Assembly (NCBI RefSeq): GCF_032911445.1
Contig: NZ_JAWJEJ010000001.1
Span: 1,240,001 to 1,304,000 of the forward strand
Source of the DNA: Sphingomonas sp. HF-S4
GTDB lineage: Bacteria > Pseudomonadota > Alphaproteobacteria > Sphingomonadales > Sphingomonadaceae
Direction of reading: 5' to 3'
DNA: 64,000 bases
Below are positions 51,342 through 60,222 of this stretch, piece by piece. A program made the translations under genes and the position numbers. Under the pieces are notes generated by a model. It searched no databases. It saw only the letters and a list, made by a program, of their open reading frames with translations, and was not told the DNA's origin. Positions within the stretch are counted from its first letter, which is position 1. The number at the start of each line of letters is the position of its first letter.

Positions 51342-53678
51342 CTAGCGCCCCAGATTCTTGAACGCCAGCGACAAAAGATAGGCGTTGCCGCGTTGCGCGT
51401 CGCCGGTGGTCGAATAATAGCGCTTCCAGGTCACGCCCAGGCGGAGGCAGTCATCCTCATAGGTGATTCCGAGCCGGTGGCGCAGCGGCTCGAATCCGTC
51501 GGCCTGCGACAGCGGATCCTCCTCCGCATTGGTCAGGTCGATCAACGCCGCGCCCGAGACCGACCAGAAGCGCGCGATCTGCACGCGGCCAGCGACGCGC
51601 GCCTCCTCGCGGTCCTGCAGATCTTCGAGCGTCCCGCCGATGTTGCGGTCGAGCCGAAGATAGCCGAGCTGCACATAGGTGCTGCGCGAGCCGACCGTTG
51701 CGTCGATCTCGTTGCGACGGATCGCGAGGTTATCCTTGTCGAGCCGGTAGCGGTGGGTGAAGGCAAGGAAGTCGCGGAAGCGCACCACTGTGCGGCCGAC
51801 GATGTCGGAGACACGATCGGTGAGCCCGGTGCCGTCGGGGAAGATCGTCGGCCGCGAGTCCAGGCGGTAGCTCTGCCCGACATTGGCGTCCACGCTGAAC
51901 CCCGGCAAATACAGCGAATAGTCGACGCCCCAGGTGAAGCGCGTCGAATCCTCGAACCGGTCGTATCCCGGGAAGCGATTGAGCGCGAACAGGTTAGAAT
52001 CCTCGAGATCCACCGCGCGCGCATCCTCGTTGGGGACGGCGAGGTTCTCCAGCCTAGGCGCGGCGACGACCTGGAAGCGCGGCGTGATGCGCTGGGTGCC
52101 GCCGAACATCGCGCCGATCAGCGGCCATTTGACGTCGACCGCCGCAGCGGCGACCCCACGGAACTGGAAGCCCTCGTCGCCGCGATAGCTTGGGATCGAC
52201 GTGGTGAGCGTGTCATGGGTGTTATAGGCGTCGGCGCGGCCATAGGCGGTGAAGGTCACTTCCTGGCCCCAGGCGGTGAGCCTGCGCAGGTCCCAGCGGG
52301 CGCTGGCGAATGCACGCTGCGAATCCTGCCCGTCGGTGCGTGCGATGCCGAGCGTGTTGAGCTGGAACTCGAAGCGACCGCCGAGCAGCCCGTCATCCAT
52401 TCGCCGGCGATAATCGAGCTCGGGGAGTACGATCGGCTGGAGGCCCTGGCGCTCCCCGACCCTCAGCGTCTGCACTGCCCAGGCATTGATCGAAAAATAG
52501 CTGTCGGGATCGATCCGTTCGACGCGGACATTGTTGCGCAGCCGGTCGTCGCGCGAGATGTCGTAGCGGCGCAGGAAGGTGCGGTCGCTGGCGACGCGGA
52601 ACGAGGCGTTTGCGCTCCATTCGGGCGAGAGCTGGAAGCGGCCGACCGCGTCGATATAGCCGCGGAAATTGTTGCTCGAGGTCTCGGGAGTGACCGGCAC
52701 CGTCAGGTCATCGGCGCGGCGGCTGTACGTGCCATAGGCCGTTACGCGATAGGCGCCGAAGCTTTCGAGCGCACGATACTCGCCCTGGAGCATCGGCAGC
52801 GCATCGGTGAACACGCGCGGGGTGATCGTCAGGTCGCGATTGGGCGCGAAGCTGAAATAATAGGGCAAGGCGACCTGGAAGCCGTTGGTGCGGTCCAGCC
52901 GCACGTCGGGAGTCAGGAAACCGTCGTCGCTGGTGCCGCCGACGGGGTGCGAGAAGGCGGGGAGCGGGATCGTCGCGAAGCCGAACACCGAGATGCGCGC
53001 ACCGGTATAGCGGATGCGCTTCTTGGTGGGATCATAGACCACGCGGCGCGCGGTGATCTTCCACGACGGTTCCTTCGGACAGCCTTCCGAATCGACCACT
53101 GCGCAGGGGGTGTAGGCAGCGTTCTCGACGGTGATGACGCCGTTGGTGCGATTGCCGCGCAGCGCGGCGATCCGGCCGCCGGCTTCGAGCACCACGAGCA
53201 TGTTCTCGACGGCGCCGTCCTTCAAGGTGTCGGTCAGCTCGATGCGGTCGCCATAAGCGGCGTCGCCCTCGGGATTGACGATGACGATATTACCCTCGGC
53301 GACGACCTGGCCGGTGGTGCGGTTCCAGACGACGCGATCGGCGCGCAGCCGGTCGCTGCGGCGATTGAGGCGGACATCGCCGGCGGCTGTGACGATATCC
53401 TTCTCATAATCGTATTCGAGTTCGTTCGCGGTGAACTGGACCTCGTCGGGGTTGGCCGAGGTCGATTCGGTCGAGGGGGGCGGGGGCGCGACGGGGCGGT
53501 CCTGCAGCTCGGGGCTCGGCACCGACTGCGAGAGATCGGGCTGGCTGGCCGGCGCCTCCCTCGGCTCGACGGTCTGCTGCGCGCGCGCCTGGGCGGCAAG
53601 GCACAGACCCAGCGCGGCCGACAGCATGAGCAGCTTGCGCGTAACGACGATTCCCACCTTTGACTTCACTCCCGGCAC
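51342..53678 (-). CDS. lptD: LPS-assembly protein LptD
   Basis: 778 residues: signal (TRKLLMLSAALGLCLAAQARA), an N-terminal OstA-like beta-jellyroll (FTANELEYDYEKDIVTAAGDVRLNRRSDRLRADRVVWN) and a large beta-barrel (organic solvent tolerance) domain with the typical strong aromatic strands. It inserts LPS in the outer membrane. In this gene the proline-rich insert about residues 40-75 is longer than in E. coli. First gene of the lptD-surA-pdxA-rsmA operon, divergent from holC. Confidence 0.96.
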   Translation of the reverse strand: MPGVKSKVGIVVTRKLLMLSAALGLCLAAQARAQQTVEPREAPASQPDLSQSVPSPELQDRPVAPPPPSTESTSANPDEVQFTANELEYDYEKDIVTAAGDVRLNRRSDRLRADRVVWNRTTGQVVAEGNIVIVNPEGDAAYGDRIELTDTLKDGAVENMLVVLEAGGRIAALRGNRTNGVITVENAAYTPCAVVDSEGCPKEPSWKITARRVVYDPTKKRIRYTGARISVFGFATIPLPAFSHPVGGTSDDGFLTPDVRLDRTNGFQVALPYYFSFAPNRDLTITPRVFTDALPMLQGEYRALESFGAYRVTAYGTYSRRADDLTVPVTPETSSNNFRGYIDAVGRFQLSPEWSANASFRVASDRTFLRRYDISRDDRLRNNVRVERIDPDSYFSINAWAVQTLRVGERQGLQPIVLPELDYRRRMDDGLLGGRFEFQLNTLGIARTDGQDSQRAFASARWDLRRLTAWGQEVTFTAYGRADAYNTHDTLTTSIPSYRGDEGFQFRGVAAAAVDVKWPLIGAMFGGTQRITPRFQVVAAPRLENLAVPNEDARAVDLEDSNLFALNRFPGYDRFEDSTRFTWGVDYSLYLPGFSVDANVGQSYRLDSRPTIFPDGTGLTDRVSDIVGRTVVRFRDFLAFTHRYRLDKDNLAIRRNEIDATVGSRSTYVQLGYLRLDRNIGGTLEDLQDREEARVAGRVQIARFWSVSGAALIDLTNAEEDPLSQADGFEPLRHRLGITYEDDCLRLGVTWKRYYSTTGDAQRGNAYLLSLAFKNLGR

Positions 53679-53764
53679 GCGGCGGCCTCCGCCCTATCCC
53701 AGCGGTTGCGGCATCGCAACGTCACGTGCGTTTGCCCGAACGCACGGAACCGCTAACAGGAGCC

Positions 53765-54205
53765 ATGCAGGTCGATTTCTATCATCTTACCCAATTACCA
53801 CTGGAACGCGCGCTGCCCCAGATCGCCGACAAGGTGCTCGCCAGCGGCGGGCGGCTGCTGATCGTCGCCGCGGAAGCCGGACAGCGCTCGAAGCTCGACC
53901 AGCTGCTATGGACCTGGTCTGCCGAGAGCTTCCTGCCGCATGGCGAGGCGGGCGGGCTCGACGATGCGCGCCAGCCGGTGTTGATTGCGGGCACCCCCGA
54001 GGCGGCGAACGGCGCGCGCAACATCGCGCTGGTCGACGGCGTGTGGCGCGAAGAAGCCCTAGGGTTCGACCGGGCGTTTCACTTCTTTGACGAGGAGCGG
54101 ATCGGCGAGGCACGGGCGGCGTGGAAGGGGCTGGCCGAACGCGAGGGGGTGACCCGGAACTATTGGAAGCAGAACGACAACGGGCGCTGGGAGAAGGCGG
54201 CCTGA
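53765..54205 (+). CDS. holC: DNA polymerase III chi subunit
   Basis: 146 residues: QVDFYHLTQLPLERALPQIADKVL at the start, LLIVAAEAGQRSKLDQLLWTW, SFLPHG, and a C-terminal FHFFDEERIGEARAAWKGL plus YWKQNDNGRWEKAA. Chi links the clamp loader to single-strand-binding protein. ATG 53765 is preferred; an earlier frame reads through the short promoter gap shared with lptD (86 bp). Confidence 0.94.
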   Translation: MQVDFYHLTQLPLERALPQIADKVLASGGRLLIVAAEAGQRSKLDQLLWTWSAESFLPHGEAGGLDDARQPVLIAGTPEAANGARNIALVDGVWREEALGFDRAFHFFDEERIGEARAAWKGLAEREGVTRNYWKQNDNGRWEKAA

Positions 54206-54236
54206 GTGCTGAGTAATGCCTGGTCCCCTCTCCGAC

Positions 54237-54256
54237 GCTCCGGCCTTCGCCGGAGC
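54237..54256. repeat. GCTCCGGC stem-loop, second dispersed copy
   Basis: GCTCCGGC-cttc-GCCGGAGC, a perfect 8-bp stem, followed by ACCGTATAAGG. Compared as reverse complement with the copy at 28910 it shares the stem, the loop and the flank ACC(GT)ATAAGG. It lies 31 bp after holC, probably as a dispersed palindrome that may also end holC transcription. Confidence 0.72.
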
Positions 54257-54372
54257 ACCGTATAAGGAAAGGCGCGCGTACAATCCGAACGGCACCCCCG
54301 CTTGCATCCGAGACGCGCCGGGACTAGGGAGCCGCGACTTTCCACAACACCAATAGCAGGAGCCGCACGGCC

Positions 54373-54795
54373 ATGGCCGCGACCCGGACCTTTTCGATCA
54401 TCAAGCCCGATGCCACCCGCCGCAACCTGACCGGTGCGGTCACCAAGATGCTCGAGGACGGCGGCCTGCGCGTCGTTGCCTCGAAGCGCATCCAGATGAC
54501 CCGCGAGCAGGCCGAGGGCTTCTACGCGGTCCACAAGGAGCGCCCGTTCTTCGGCGAGCTCGTCGAGTTCATGATCTCGGGCCCGGTCGTCGTGCAGGTG
54601 CTCGAAGGCGAGAACGCGATGCAGCGAAACCGCGACATCATGGGCGCCACCAACCCGGCGAACGCCGAGCCCGGCACGATCCGCAAGGAGCTGGCCGAGT
54701 CGATCGAGGCGAACTCGGTCCACGGTTCGGACTCGGATGAGAATGCGGCAATCGAGATCGCGTACTTCTTCAAGCCCGAAGAAATCGTCGGCTGA
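54373..54795 (+). CDS. ndk: Nucleoside diphosphate kinase
   Basis: 140 residues. Active-site histidine H117 in [16 protein letters not shown]; other motifs are [15 protein letters not shown] and [20 protein letters not shown]. It transfers the gamma phosphate of ATP to nucleoside diphosphates. AGGAG ribosome site 10 bases before the ATG. Followed by a clear terminator. Confidence 0.97.
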   Translation: MAATRTFSIIKPDATRRNLTGAVTKMLEDGGLRVVASKRIQMTREQAEGFYAVHKERPFFGELVEFMISGPVVVQVLEGENAMQRNRDIMGATNPANAEPGTIRKELAESIEANSVHGSDSDENAAIEIAYFFKPEEIVG

Positions 54796-54834
54796 TTTGC
54801 CGGACCGCCCCGACAGGGGGGTGGTAAGAGATCG

Positions 54835-54870
54835 AGCGCCGGTGGGGCTGGGCCCTGCCGGCGCTTTTTC
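54835..54870 (+). terminator. Rho-independent terminator after ndk
   Basis: A 14-bp stem with two G-U pairs (54835-54848 with 54852-54865), a 3-base loop and a run of T (TTTTTC then TTTG). It starts 40 bp after the ndk stop. The clearest intrinsic terminator in the window. Confidence 0.88.
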
Positions 54871-54933
54871 TTTGCGTCGTCGTCCCCGCTCTCGCCGAGA
54901 CGACGTCGATGGTGGGGCGGCGCTATCCTCGCG

Positions 54934-55431
54934 CTACCCCCGCACGAACAGATTGCGGAGCCAGAGCGGGCCGCTGCGGCCGGCGGTGCGCCAGTCGCTG
55001 TCTTCGTCGGGGGCGCTGGGCTGGTAGCCCCAGGGATCGAACAGCCTGACTCGCGTTCCCTTGAAGGCGGCGAGATTGCGCGTGACCAGGGTCAGGCCGT
55101 GTTCGAGCGCCGTGGCGGCGAAGAGCGCGTCGCGGGTCTCGGCGAGGCCGAGCTGGCCGCGGCGGCGCGCGACCGCGGCGTCGAGCGGGAGGATATGACC
55201 GTCGAAGGCCGGGACGACCTGATCGTCGAGCCACGCCCTTAGCGCAGTGCCCGCGGGCTTGTCGCGCCGGGCCGTTCGGACGACCGTCGCTTCGAGCTCG
55301 ACCAGGCTGAGCGCGAACAGGAACAGGCGCTCGCGCGGGACTTCGCCGGCCCAGGCGGCGAAACCGGAATCGGTGCCGCCCGCCCGCGCCTTTCGCAGCG
55401 CGAACACGATCGGGGTGTCGAGCAGGTACAT
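54934..55431 (-). CDS. VapC-type PIN domain toxin (putative RNase)
   Basis: 165 residues. The PIN acidic residues are seen as Asp in MYLLDTPIVFAL, Glu in LSLVELEATV, Asp in ETRDALFAATALEHGLTLVTRN, with a later Asn/Asp. Ribonuclease activity is known for the family and inferred here. After residue about 130 it has an extra C-terminal stretch of some 35 residues (LFDPWGYQPSAPDEDSDW) beyond the usual PIN end. Coupled with the antitoxin gene (TGATG, one shared base). Confidence 0.9.
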   Translation of the reverse strand: MYLLDTPIVFALRKARAGGTDSGFAAWAGEVPRERLFLFALSLVELEATVVRTARRDKPAGTALRAWLDDQVVPAFDGHILPLDAAVARRRGQLGLAETRDALFAATALEHGLTLVTRNLAAFKGTRVRLFDPWGYQPSAPDEDSDWRTAGRSGPLWLRNLFVRG

Positions 55432-55661
55432 CAGCGGTCGTCCCAGCGCTCGGGCGGGGCGAGTTCGACTTCGGCGGCGACGGGCAAGGCGAGCAAGTCG
55501 ACGATGCTCTCGCGCTGGCCGCTCAGCTGGCGGAAGGCCTGGATGCTCATCAGCACATGGGTAGGGCGGCCGCGATCGGTGACGAACACCGGTTCGAGCC
55601 GCGCGAGTCGCTTGGCGGCGCTGACATCCTGGTTGAACTCGCGGCTTCCGACGACCTTCAT
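55431..55661 (-). CDS. Phd/YefM-type antitoxin
   Basis: 76 residues: MKVVGSREFNQDVSAAKRLARLEPVFVTDRGRP is the N-terminal DNA-binding fold, SIQAFRQLSGQRESIVDLLALP connects to a disordered toxin-neutralising tail rich in acidic residues. The ATG at 55661 is preferred over one at 55682 because it begins the fold. It precedes and overlaps the PIN toxin gene. It would bind the palindrome upstream and repress its own operon. Confidence 0.87.
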   Translation of the reverse strand: MKVVGSREFNQDVSAAKRLARLEPVFVTDRGRPTHVLMSIQAFRQLSGQRESIVDLLALPVAAEVELAPPERWDDR

Positions 55662-55699
55662 GGCGTGCCCCCGATGCGCCAATTGTCTACGTTGTCATG

Positions 55700-55713
55700 T
55701 AGGTACGTACCTA
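55700..55713. promoter_or_regulatory. Perfect 14-bp palindrome upstream of the antitoxin gene
   Basis: taggtacgtaccta (55700-55713) is a perfect palindrome 38 bp upstream of the antitoxin ATG, in the 206-bp region between the divergent toxin-antitoxin operon and the CPA2 antiporter. Phd-type antitoxins bind palindromes, so it is a good candidate operator (inference). Confidence 0.6.
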
Positions 55714-55867
55714 TAGCGTGTGCCCTGTGCAACAAAAAGCCCGCCGAGGCCGGAAAAGCGCATGTGCCTAGCGAAAATGGGATTGCGTGCCGGGGGCTTG
55801 CCGGGCTCCGTTGGGGCTCGCGAAGGTTCGAAGAGACCGCGCGGTGGAGATGATCGGGGGAGGTTGC

Positions 55868-57232
55868 ATGCTGGATTTGCTGGAGAATGCCTGGTTCGCG
55901 CTGACCGATGTGCTCAGTCCGCACGGGCCCGCGGTGAATGCCGCCCAAACTTACACACCCGCTGATTTCAGCGTGCATTTCTTCCTCCAGCTCGCGGTGA
56001 TCATCCTCGCCTGCCGCGTGGTTGGCTGGCTGGGCCAGAAATTCCTCCACCAGCCCCAGGTCGTCGGCGAGATGATTGCGGGCGTGGTGCTCGGCCCGTC
56101 GCTGTTCGGGCTGTTCCTGCCCGACCTCCAGCTCGCGATCTTCCCGAAGGAGACGCGCAACGTCCTCTATGTCGGCGCGCAGCTGGGTGTGGGGCTCTAC
56201 ATGTTCATGGTTGGGCTGACGCTGCGGCTCGATCACTTCCAGTCCAAGGCGAAGAGCGCCGCGGCGGTGTCGGCGGCGGGGATCGCTGCGCCGTTCCTGC
56301 TCGCGGTGCTGATCACACCGTTCCTGCTGACCGTGCCGGGGCTATTCGCGCCGGGGATTAGCCAGAGCAACGCGACGCTGTTCATGGGCGCGTGCATCGC
56401 GCTGACGGCGTTTCCGATGCTCGCGCGGATCATCAACGAGCGCGGGCTGGCCAATTCGTCGCTCGGCACGCTTTCGCTGACTGCCGGCGCCTTCGACGAT
56501 GCCGCATCGTGGTGCGTCCTGGCGATCGTGCTCGCGACCTTCGGAGCAGGGCCCGGCGTGGCAGTGATCGCGATCGGCGGGGCGGTGCTCTACGTAGCGT
56601 TCATGATCCTGTTCGGGCGGAAGCTGCTTGCGCCGCTGGGCCGCGCGGTCGAGAAGCGCGGCGAGATGAGCACGCAGGTGCTCGCGATCACGATGCTGCT
56701 GTTCTGCCTGTCGGCGTTCCTGATGGACGCAGTGGGCATCCATGCGATCTTCGGCGGCTTCCTGATGGGGGCGTGCATGCCGCGGGGGCTGTTCGTCGAG
56801 GAGTTGAAGCGCAAGGTCGAGCCGCTGGCGGTGGTGCTGCTGCTGCCGATGTTCTTCACCTATTCGGGGCTCAATACCCGGATGGACATGGTCAATTCGG
56901 TGTCGCTGCTGCTGATCGCGCTTGGGATCCTGGCAGTGTCGGTGGTCGCCAAGTTCGGCGCGTGTTACGCTGCGGCGCGGCTTTCGGGCGAAGACAACCG
57001 GACGGCGCTGGGCATCGGCGCGCTGATGAACTCGCGCGGGCTGATGGAGCTGATCATCATCAATATCGGGCTGCAAAAGGGCATTATCGGGCCGACCCTG
57101 TTCTCGATGCTGGTGCTGATGGCGATCGTCACCACGGTGATGGCGACCCCGGTTTTCGAGGCCGTCTATGGCAGGAAAGCACGCGAGACCGGCGAGCTGG
57201 ACCAGATCGACAGCCGGATGGCGGCGGCTTGA
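55868..57232 (+). CDS. CPA2-family cation:proton antiporter
   Basis: 454 residues and about 12 membrane helices. CPA2 features: HQPQVVGEMIAGVVLGPSLFG near the start, FMVGLTLRLDHF, AFPMLARIINERGLANSSLG, and the transport-site pair AFDDAASWCVLAIVL with Asp-Asp, then MNSRGLMELIIINIGLQKGII. It lacks the C-terminal TrkA-N domain found in KefB/C. It probably exchanges K+ or Na+ for H+. A GGGGGAGG ribosome site supports ATG 55868; ATGs at 55787 and 55850 would add short extensions. Confidence 0.92.
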   Translation: MLDLLENAWFALTDVLSPHGPAVNAAQTYTPADFSVHFFLQLAVIILACRVVGWLGQKFLHQPQVVGEMIAGVVLGPSLFGLFLPDLQLAIFPKETRNVLYVGAQLGVGLYMFMVGLTLRLDHFQSKAKSAAAVSAAGIAAPFLLAVLITPFLLTVPGLFAPGISQSNATLFMGACIALTAFPMLARIINERGLANSSLGTLSLTAGAFDDAASWCVLAIVLATFGAGPGVAVIAIGGAVLYVAFMILFGRKLLAPLGRAVEKRGEMSTQVLAITMLLFCLSAFLMDAVGIHAIFGGFLMGACMPRGLFVEELKRKVEPLAVVLLLPMFFTYSGLNTRMDMVNSVSLLLIALGILAVSVVAKFGACYAAARLSGEDNRTALGIGALMNSRGLMELIIINIGLQKGIIGPTLFSMLVLMAIVTTVMATPVFEAVYGRKARETGELDQIDSRMAAA

Positions 57233-57242
57233 GATGTATTTG

Positions 57243-57357
57243 CCGCTCCCCTTGGGAGCGAGTGGGAAGGGTGAGGGGGGTGTGTCTTGAGACAGGCCCC
57301 TCATTCTTCCCGCTGCTTCGCAGCGGGCCCCTTCCTTCTCCCGCAAAGGGAGAGCGG
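57243..57357. repeat. Long palindromic element between the antiporter and halogenase genes
   Basis: The outer arms CCGCTCCCCTTGGGAG (from 57243) and CTCCCGCAAAGGGAGAGCGG (to 57357) are imperfect inverted copies; an inner perfect 8-bp stem CCCGCTGC-ttc-GCAGCGGG lies at 57309-57327. The pair of genes on both sides ends here (convergent). I read it as a palindromic repetitive element of the REP/BIME kind that also may serve as a bidirectional terminator. Confidence 0.75.
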
Positions 57358-57358
57358 T

Positions 57359-58870
57359 TTAGGCGTTTATCTCTCTGATCAGCGCCCGGTGTGACGGCAG
57401 ATCCTCGGTCGCCTGCGCGCCGAAAGTGCGGATCCTGGCGAACAGCTTCTCCGCGCCCGCGACATCGGGAAAGTCGCCGCGGCTTGCCGACAAGTCGGTG
57501 GCGAATTCCATCCCGTAGAGGATGTACTGGTAGTTGAAGAAAGCGAAGCTTTCGAGGTCGAGCAGGAAATCGAAGCGGCTCGGCGGGCGCCAGCGCCACT
57601 GATCGAGCAGTTCCTGGAGCGGCTCGGGGATCGAGGCGGGATCGGCATTGTCGCGCCAGAAGGGTTCGGTGCGGCGGCTCAGGCAGTAATGGAGCTTGAG
57701 GAAGTTGATGATGTTGGCGTAGCGCGCCGCCATCAGCGCGTTGAAGCGCGCCGCCGGGGCGTCGGCGGGGCCGTTGTGCGGAAAGAGCTCGGCGATCATG
57801 CCGACCGCGGCCTCGATCAGCACCACGCCGGTCGACTCCAGCGGCTCGAGGAAGCCGCCCGACAGGCCGACCGCGACGCAGTTCTTGACCCATTGCGTCT
57901 CGCGATAGCCCGGTTCGAACGGGATGATCCGCGCGGTGTAGGCATCATGGCCGATATAGGCGCGCAGCACCTCGGCTGCCCGATCGTCGGACAGGTGCGC
58001 GGAGGAGTAGACGCAGCCGATGCCGCGTGCCGCTTCGAGGCCGATGTCCCAGGTCCAGCCGGCTTCGTGTGCGGTAGCGATCGTGAAGCTCTCGAGCGGC
58101 GCGTCGGGGCGATCATAGGGGATCTTGCAGGCGAGCGCGCGATCGGTGAACAATTGATGCCGGACCGAGGTGAGCGGCGCACCGAGCGCCTTGCCGATCA
58201 GTTCGGCGCGGAAACCCGAGCAATCGATATAGAGATCGGCGGCGAACGCGCCGTGCGCATCGGTGCGGATGCCGGCGATGCAGCCGTCCTGGGCGAGATC
58301 GACGCCGGTGAGGCGGCCTTCGAGGTGGCGGACGCCAAGTTCGACGGCGCGTGCCTCGAGCACCTGGGCGAGCCGGGTGGCATCGAAATGATAGGCGTAG
58401 TTGAGCGGGCCGGCATACTCGCCTTCGCCGGGGCGCTTGGGGGCGCGGCGGGCCTCGGCGACGCGGTTCTGGATCGTCACTGCCTCGGCGAAGGGCGGGC
58501 GGGTGGCAGCGTCCTGGAGCAGCCAATAGGGAACCAGGCTGGCGCCCTCGGTGTAGAAAGGCGCTTCGAAGGGGTGGAGATAGCGGTGGCGGGCGCCGTC
58601 CGCAGGGGCGTGGAGCCAGTCGTCGAAGCGGATGCCCTGCTTGAACGTCGCCGAGGCCTGGCGGATGAAGCGTGTCTCGTCGATGCCGAGGAAGCGGAGC
58701 GTCGAGCGGATCGTCGGAAAGGCGCCTTCGCCGACGCCGATGATGCCGATATCGGGCGATTCGAGCAACGTGACCGCGATCCGCCCCTCGAAGAAGCGCG
58801 CAAGATAGGCGGCGGTGAGCCACCCCGCGGTGCCGCCGCCGACGACCAGGATTGTGCGCTTCTCCCCCAT
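57359..58870 (-). CDS. Tryptophan halogenase-family flavoprotein
   Basis: 503 residues. FAD-binding GGGTAGW is at residues 11-17, and the catalytic lysine aligns with K77 in ATFKQGIRFDDW. The FLEPLESTG segment with Glu344 matches the PrnA active-site glutamate. The WxWxIP motif is WTWDIG at 272-277, so its last proline is a glycine. It would need a flavin reductase and chloride or bromide; the substrate is unknown. It begins 38 bp after the stop of the sensor kinase gene on the same strand, suggesting an operon. Sphingomonads carry many such genes, usually near TonB receptors. Confidence 0.88.
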   Translation of the reverse strand: MGEKRTILVVGGGTAGWLTAAYLARFFEGRIAVTLLESPDIGIIGVGEGAFPTIRSTLRFLGIDETRFIRQASATFKQGIRFDDWLHAPADGARHRYLHPFEAPFYTEGASLVPYWLLQDAATRPPFAEAVTIQNRVAEARRAPKRPGEGEYAGPLNYAYHFDATRLAQVLEARAVELGVRHLEGRLTGVDLAQDGCIAGIRTDAHGAFAADLYIDCSGFRAELIGKALGAPLTSVRHQLFTDRALACKIPYDRPDAPLESFTIATAHEAGWTWDIGLEAARGIGCVYSSAHLSDDRAAEVLRAYIGHDAYTARIIPFEPGYRETQWVKNCVAVGLSGGFLEPLESTGVVLIEAAVGMIAELFPHNGPADAPAARFNALMAARYANIINFLKLHYCLSRRTEPFWRDNADPASIPEPLQELLDQWRWRPPSRFDFLLDLESFAFFNYQYILYGMEFATDLSASRGDFPDVAGAEKLFARIRTFGAQATEDLPSHRALIREINA

Positions 58871-58908
58871 GCCGCCTTGCTAGCGCAGCGCGCGGGCGAC
58901 GGGAACCG

Positions 58909-60222
58909 TCAACGCGGCAGGGCGATCGTTGCGGTGAGGCCGCCGCCGTCGCGGTTGGCGAGGGTGATGTCGCCGCCGGCATCCTGGACGATCGCACGGG
59001 CGAGCGCGAGGCCGAGACCGATCCCGCCGGTGTCGCGGTTGCGCGAGGTCTCGAGCCGAGTGAACGGCGCGAACACCGCGGAAAGCTTGTCCGGCGGGAT
59101 GCCCGGGCCGCGATCGGCGACTTCGATCGCGACATGGCGTTCGCTAGGCAGCAGGCGGACTTCGGCGCCGCCGCCATATTTGACTGCGTTCTCGATCAGA
59201 TTCCGCACCGCGCGGCGCATGAGCGACGGGCGCAGGTGCATCTTGAGCCGCGGCGCCTCCTCGAACGCGACGTCATGGTCGAGCTCGCGGAAATCGTCGA
59301 CGACGGCGTCGATCAGCGCCGACAGGTCGACATCGGTGGGCGGCTCGCTCGGGCGGCCCAATCGGGCGAGGCTGAGGATGTCGTCGAGCGTGCGGTTCAT
59401 CTCGTCGATCGTGTCGGCCATGCGGGTGCGGTCGTCGTCGTCCTCGACCGATTCGATGCGGACGCGGAGCGCCGCCAGGGGCGTGCGCAGATCGTGACCG
59501 ATCGCGCCGAGCATGCGGTCCTTCTCGTCGAGCATCGCGTTCACCCGCAAGCTGAGGGCATTGTACGCAGCGATCACCGCGCGGACGTCGCTGGGGCCGC
59601 GCTCCTCCAAGGGGTTGGCGCCGTCGCCGGGGCGGAAATCGCGCGCGGCGCCGGCGAGCGAGCGCAGCGGCTTCGAAATGCGGCGGACGATCCACATCAC
59701 CGGCAGCAGGATGATGACGTAGAGGATCAGCGTCTGGAAGACCAAAGCGGCCATCAGCCGACGATCGGCGCGATACCAGGGCGCGTTGGTGGTGAGCCAG
59801 CCCTTGCCGGGCTGCTCGATCGCGACGACCAGCGCGACGCCGGAGCGGCGGCGGTCGCGGCCCTCGTCGGGGGCCATCTGGCGGATGCCGGTATCGATCC
59901 GGCCGGCGGCGATGCCGAGCTCGCCGAGCTGGGCGCGAAGCTCGGCGGCGACTTCGTCGCGGCGCTCGAGCCCGGGTGGGATCGGGTTGGCGGCGACGCG
60001 GCGGACGCGGCCGCGATCGGGGGATAGCGGGCGGCCGCTGGTCCGCTCGCGCTCGAGCGCGTCGGTTATGCGGGTGACCGACTGGCCGGCAGCTTGGGCA
60101 AGGCGGAACTGGGTACGGTCGCGCACCGCGATCGCAAAGTTGAGCGCCTGCGCGGCGAACAGCGCGACGGCGATGAGCAGCGCCATCTGGCCGGCGAGCG
60201 AGCGGGGGAGGAAGCGCCTCAA
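58909..60222 (-). CDS. EnvZ-like sensor histidine kinase
   Basis: 437 residues. Two membrane helices (about 10-33, ALLIAVALFAAQALNFAI; about 158-179, AALVFQTLILYVIILLPVMWI) flank a periplasmic part of about 125 residues. A HAMP domain is followed by the dimerisation helix with AIGHDLRTPLAALRVRIES and His243, and an HATPase with NLIENAVKYGG, DRGPGIPPDKLSAVF and GGIGLGLALARAIV. The H-box resembles EnvZ. Overlaps the response regulator by 4 bp. Confidence 0.93.
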   Translation of the reverse strand: MRRFLPRSLAGQMALLIAVALFAAQALNFAIAVRDRTQFRLAQAAGQSVTRITDALERERTSGRPLSPDRGRVRRVAANPIPPGLERRDEVAAELRAQLGELGIAAGRIDTGIRQMAPDEGRDRRRSGVALVVAIEQPGKGWLTTNAPWYRADRRLMAALVFQTLILYVIILLPVMWIVRRISKPLRSLAGAARDFRPGDGANPLEERGPSDVRAVIAAYNALSLRVNAMLDEKDRMLGAIGHDLRTPLAALRVRIESVEDDDDRTRMADTIDEMNRTLDDILSLARLGRPSEPPTDVDLSALIDAVVDDFRELDHDVAFEEAPRLKMHLRPSLMRRAVRNLIENAVKYGGGAEVRLLPSERHVAIEVADRGPGIPPDKLSAVFAPFTRLETSRNRDTGGIGLGLALARAIVQDAGGDITLANRDGGGLTATIALPR

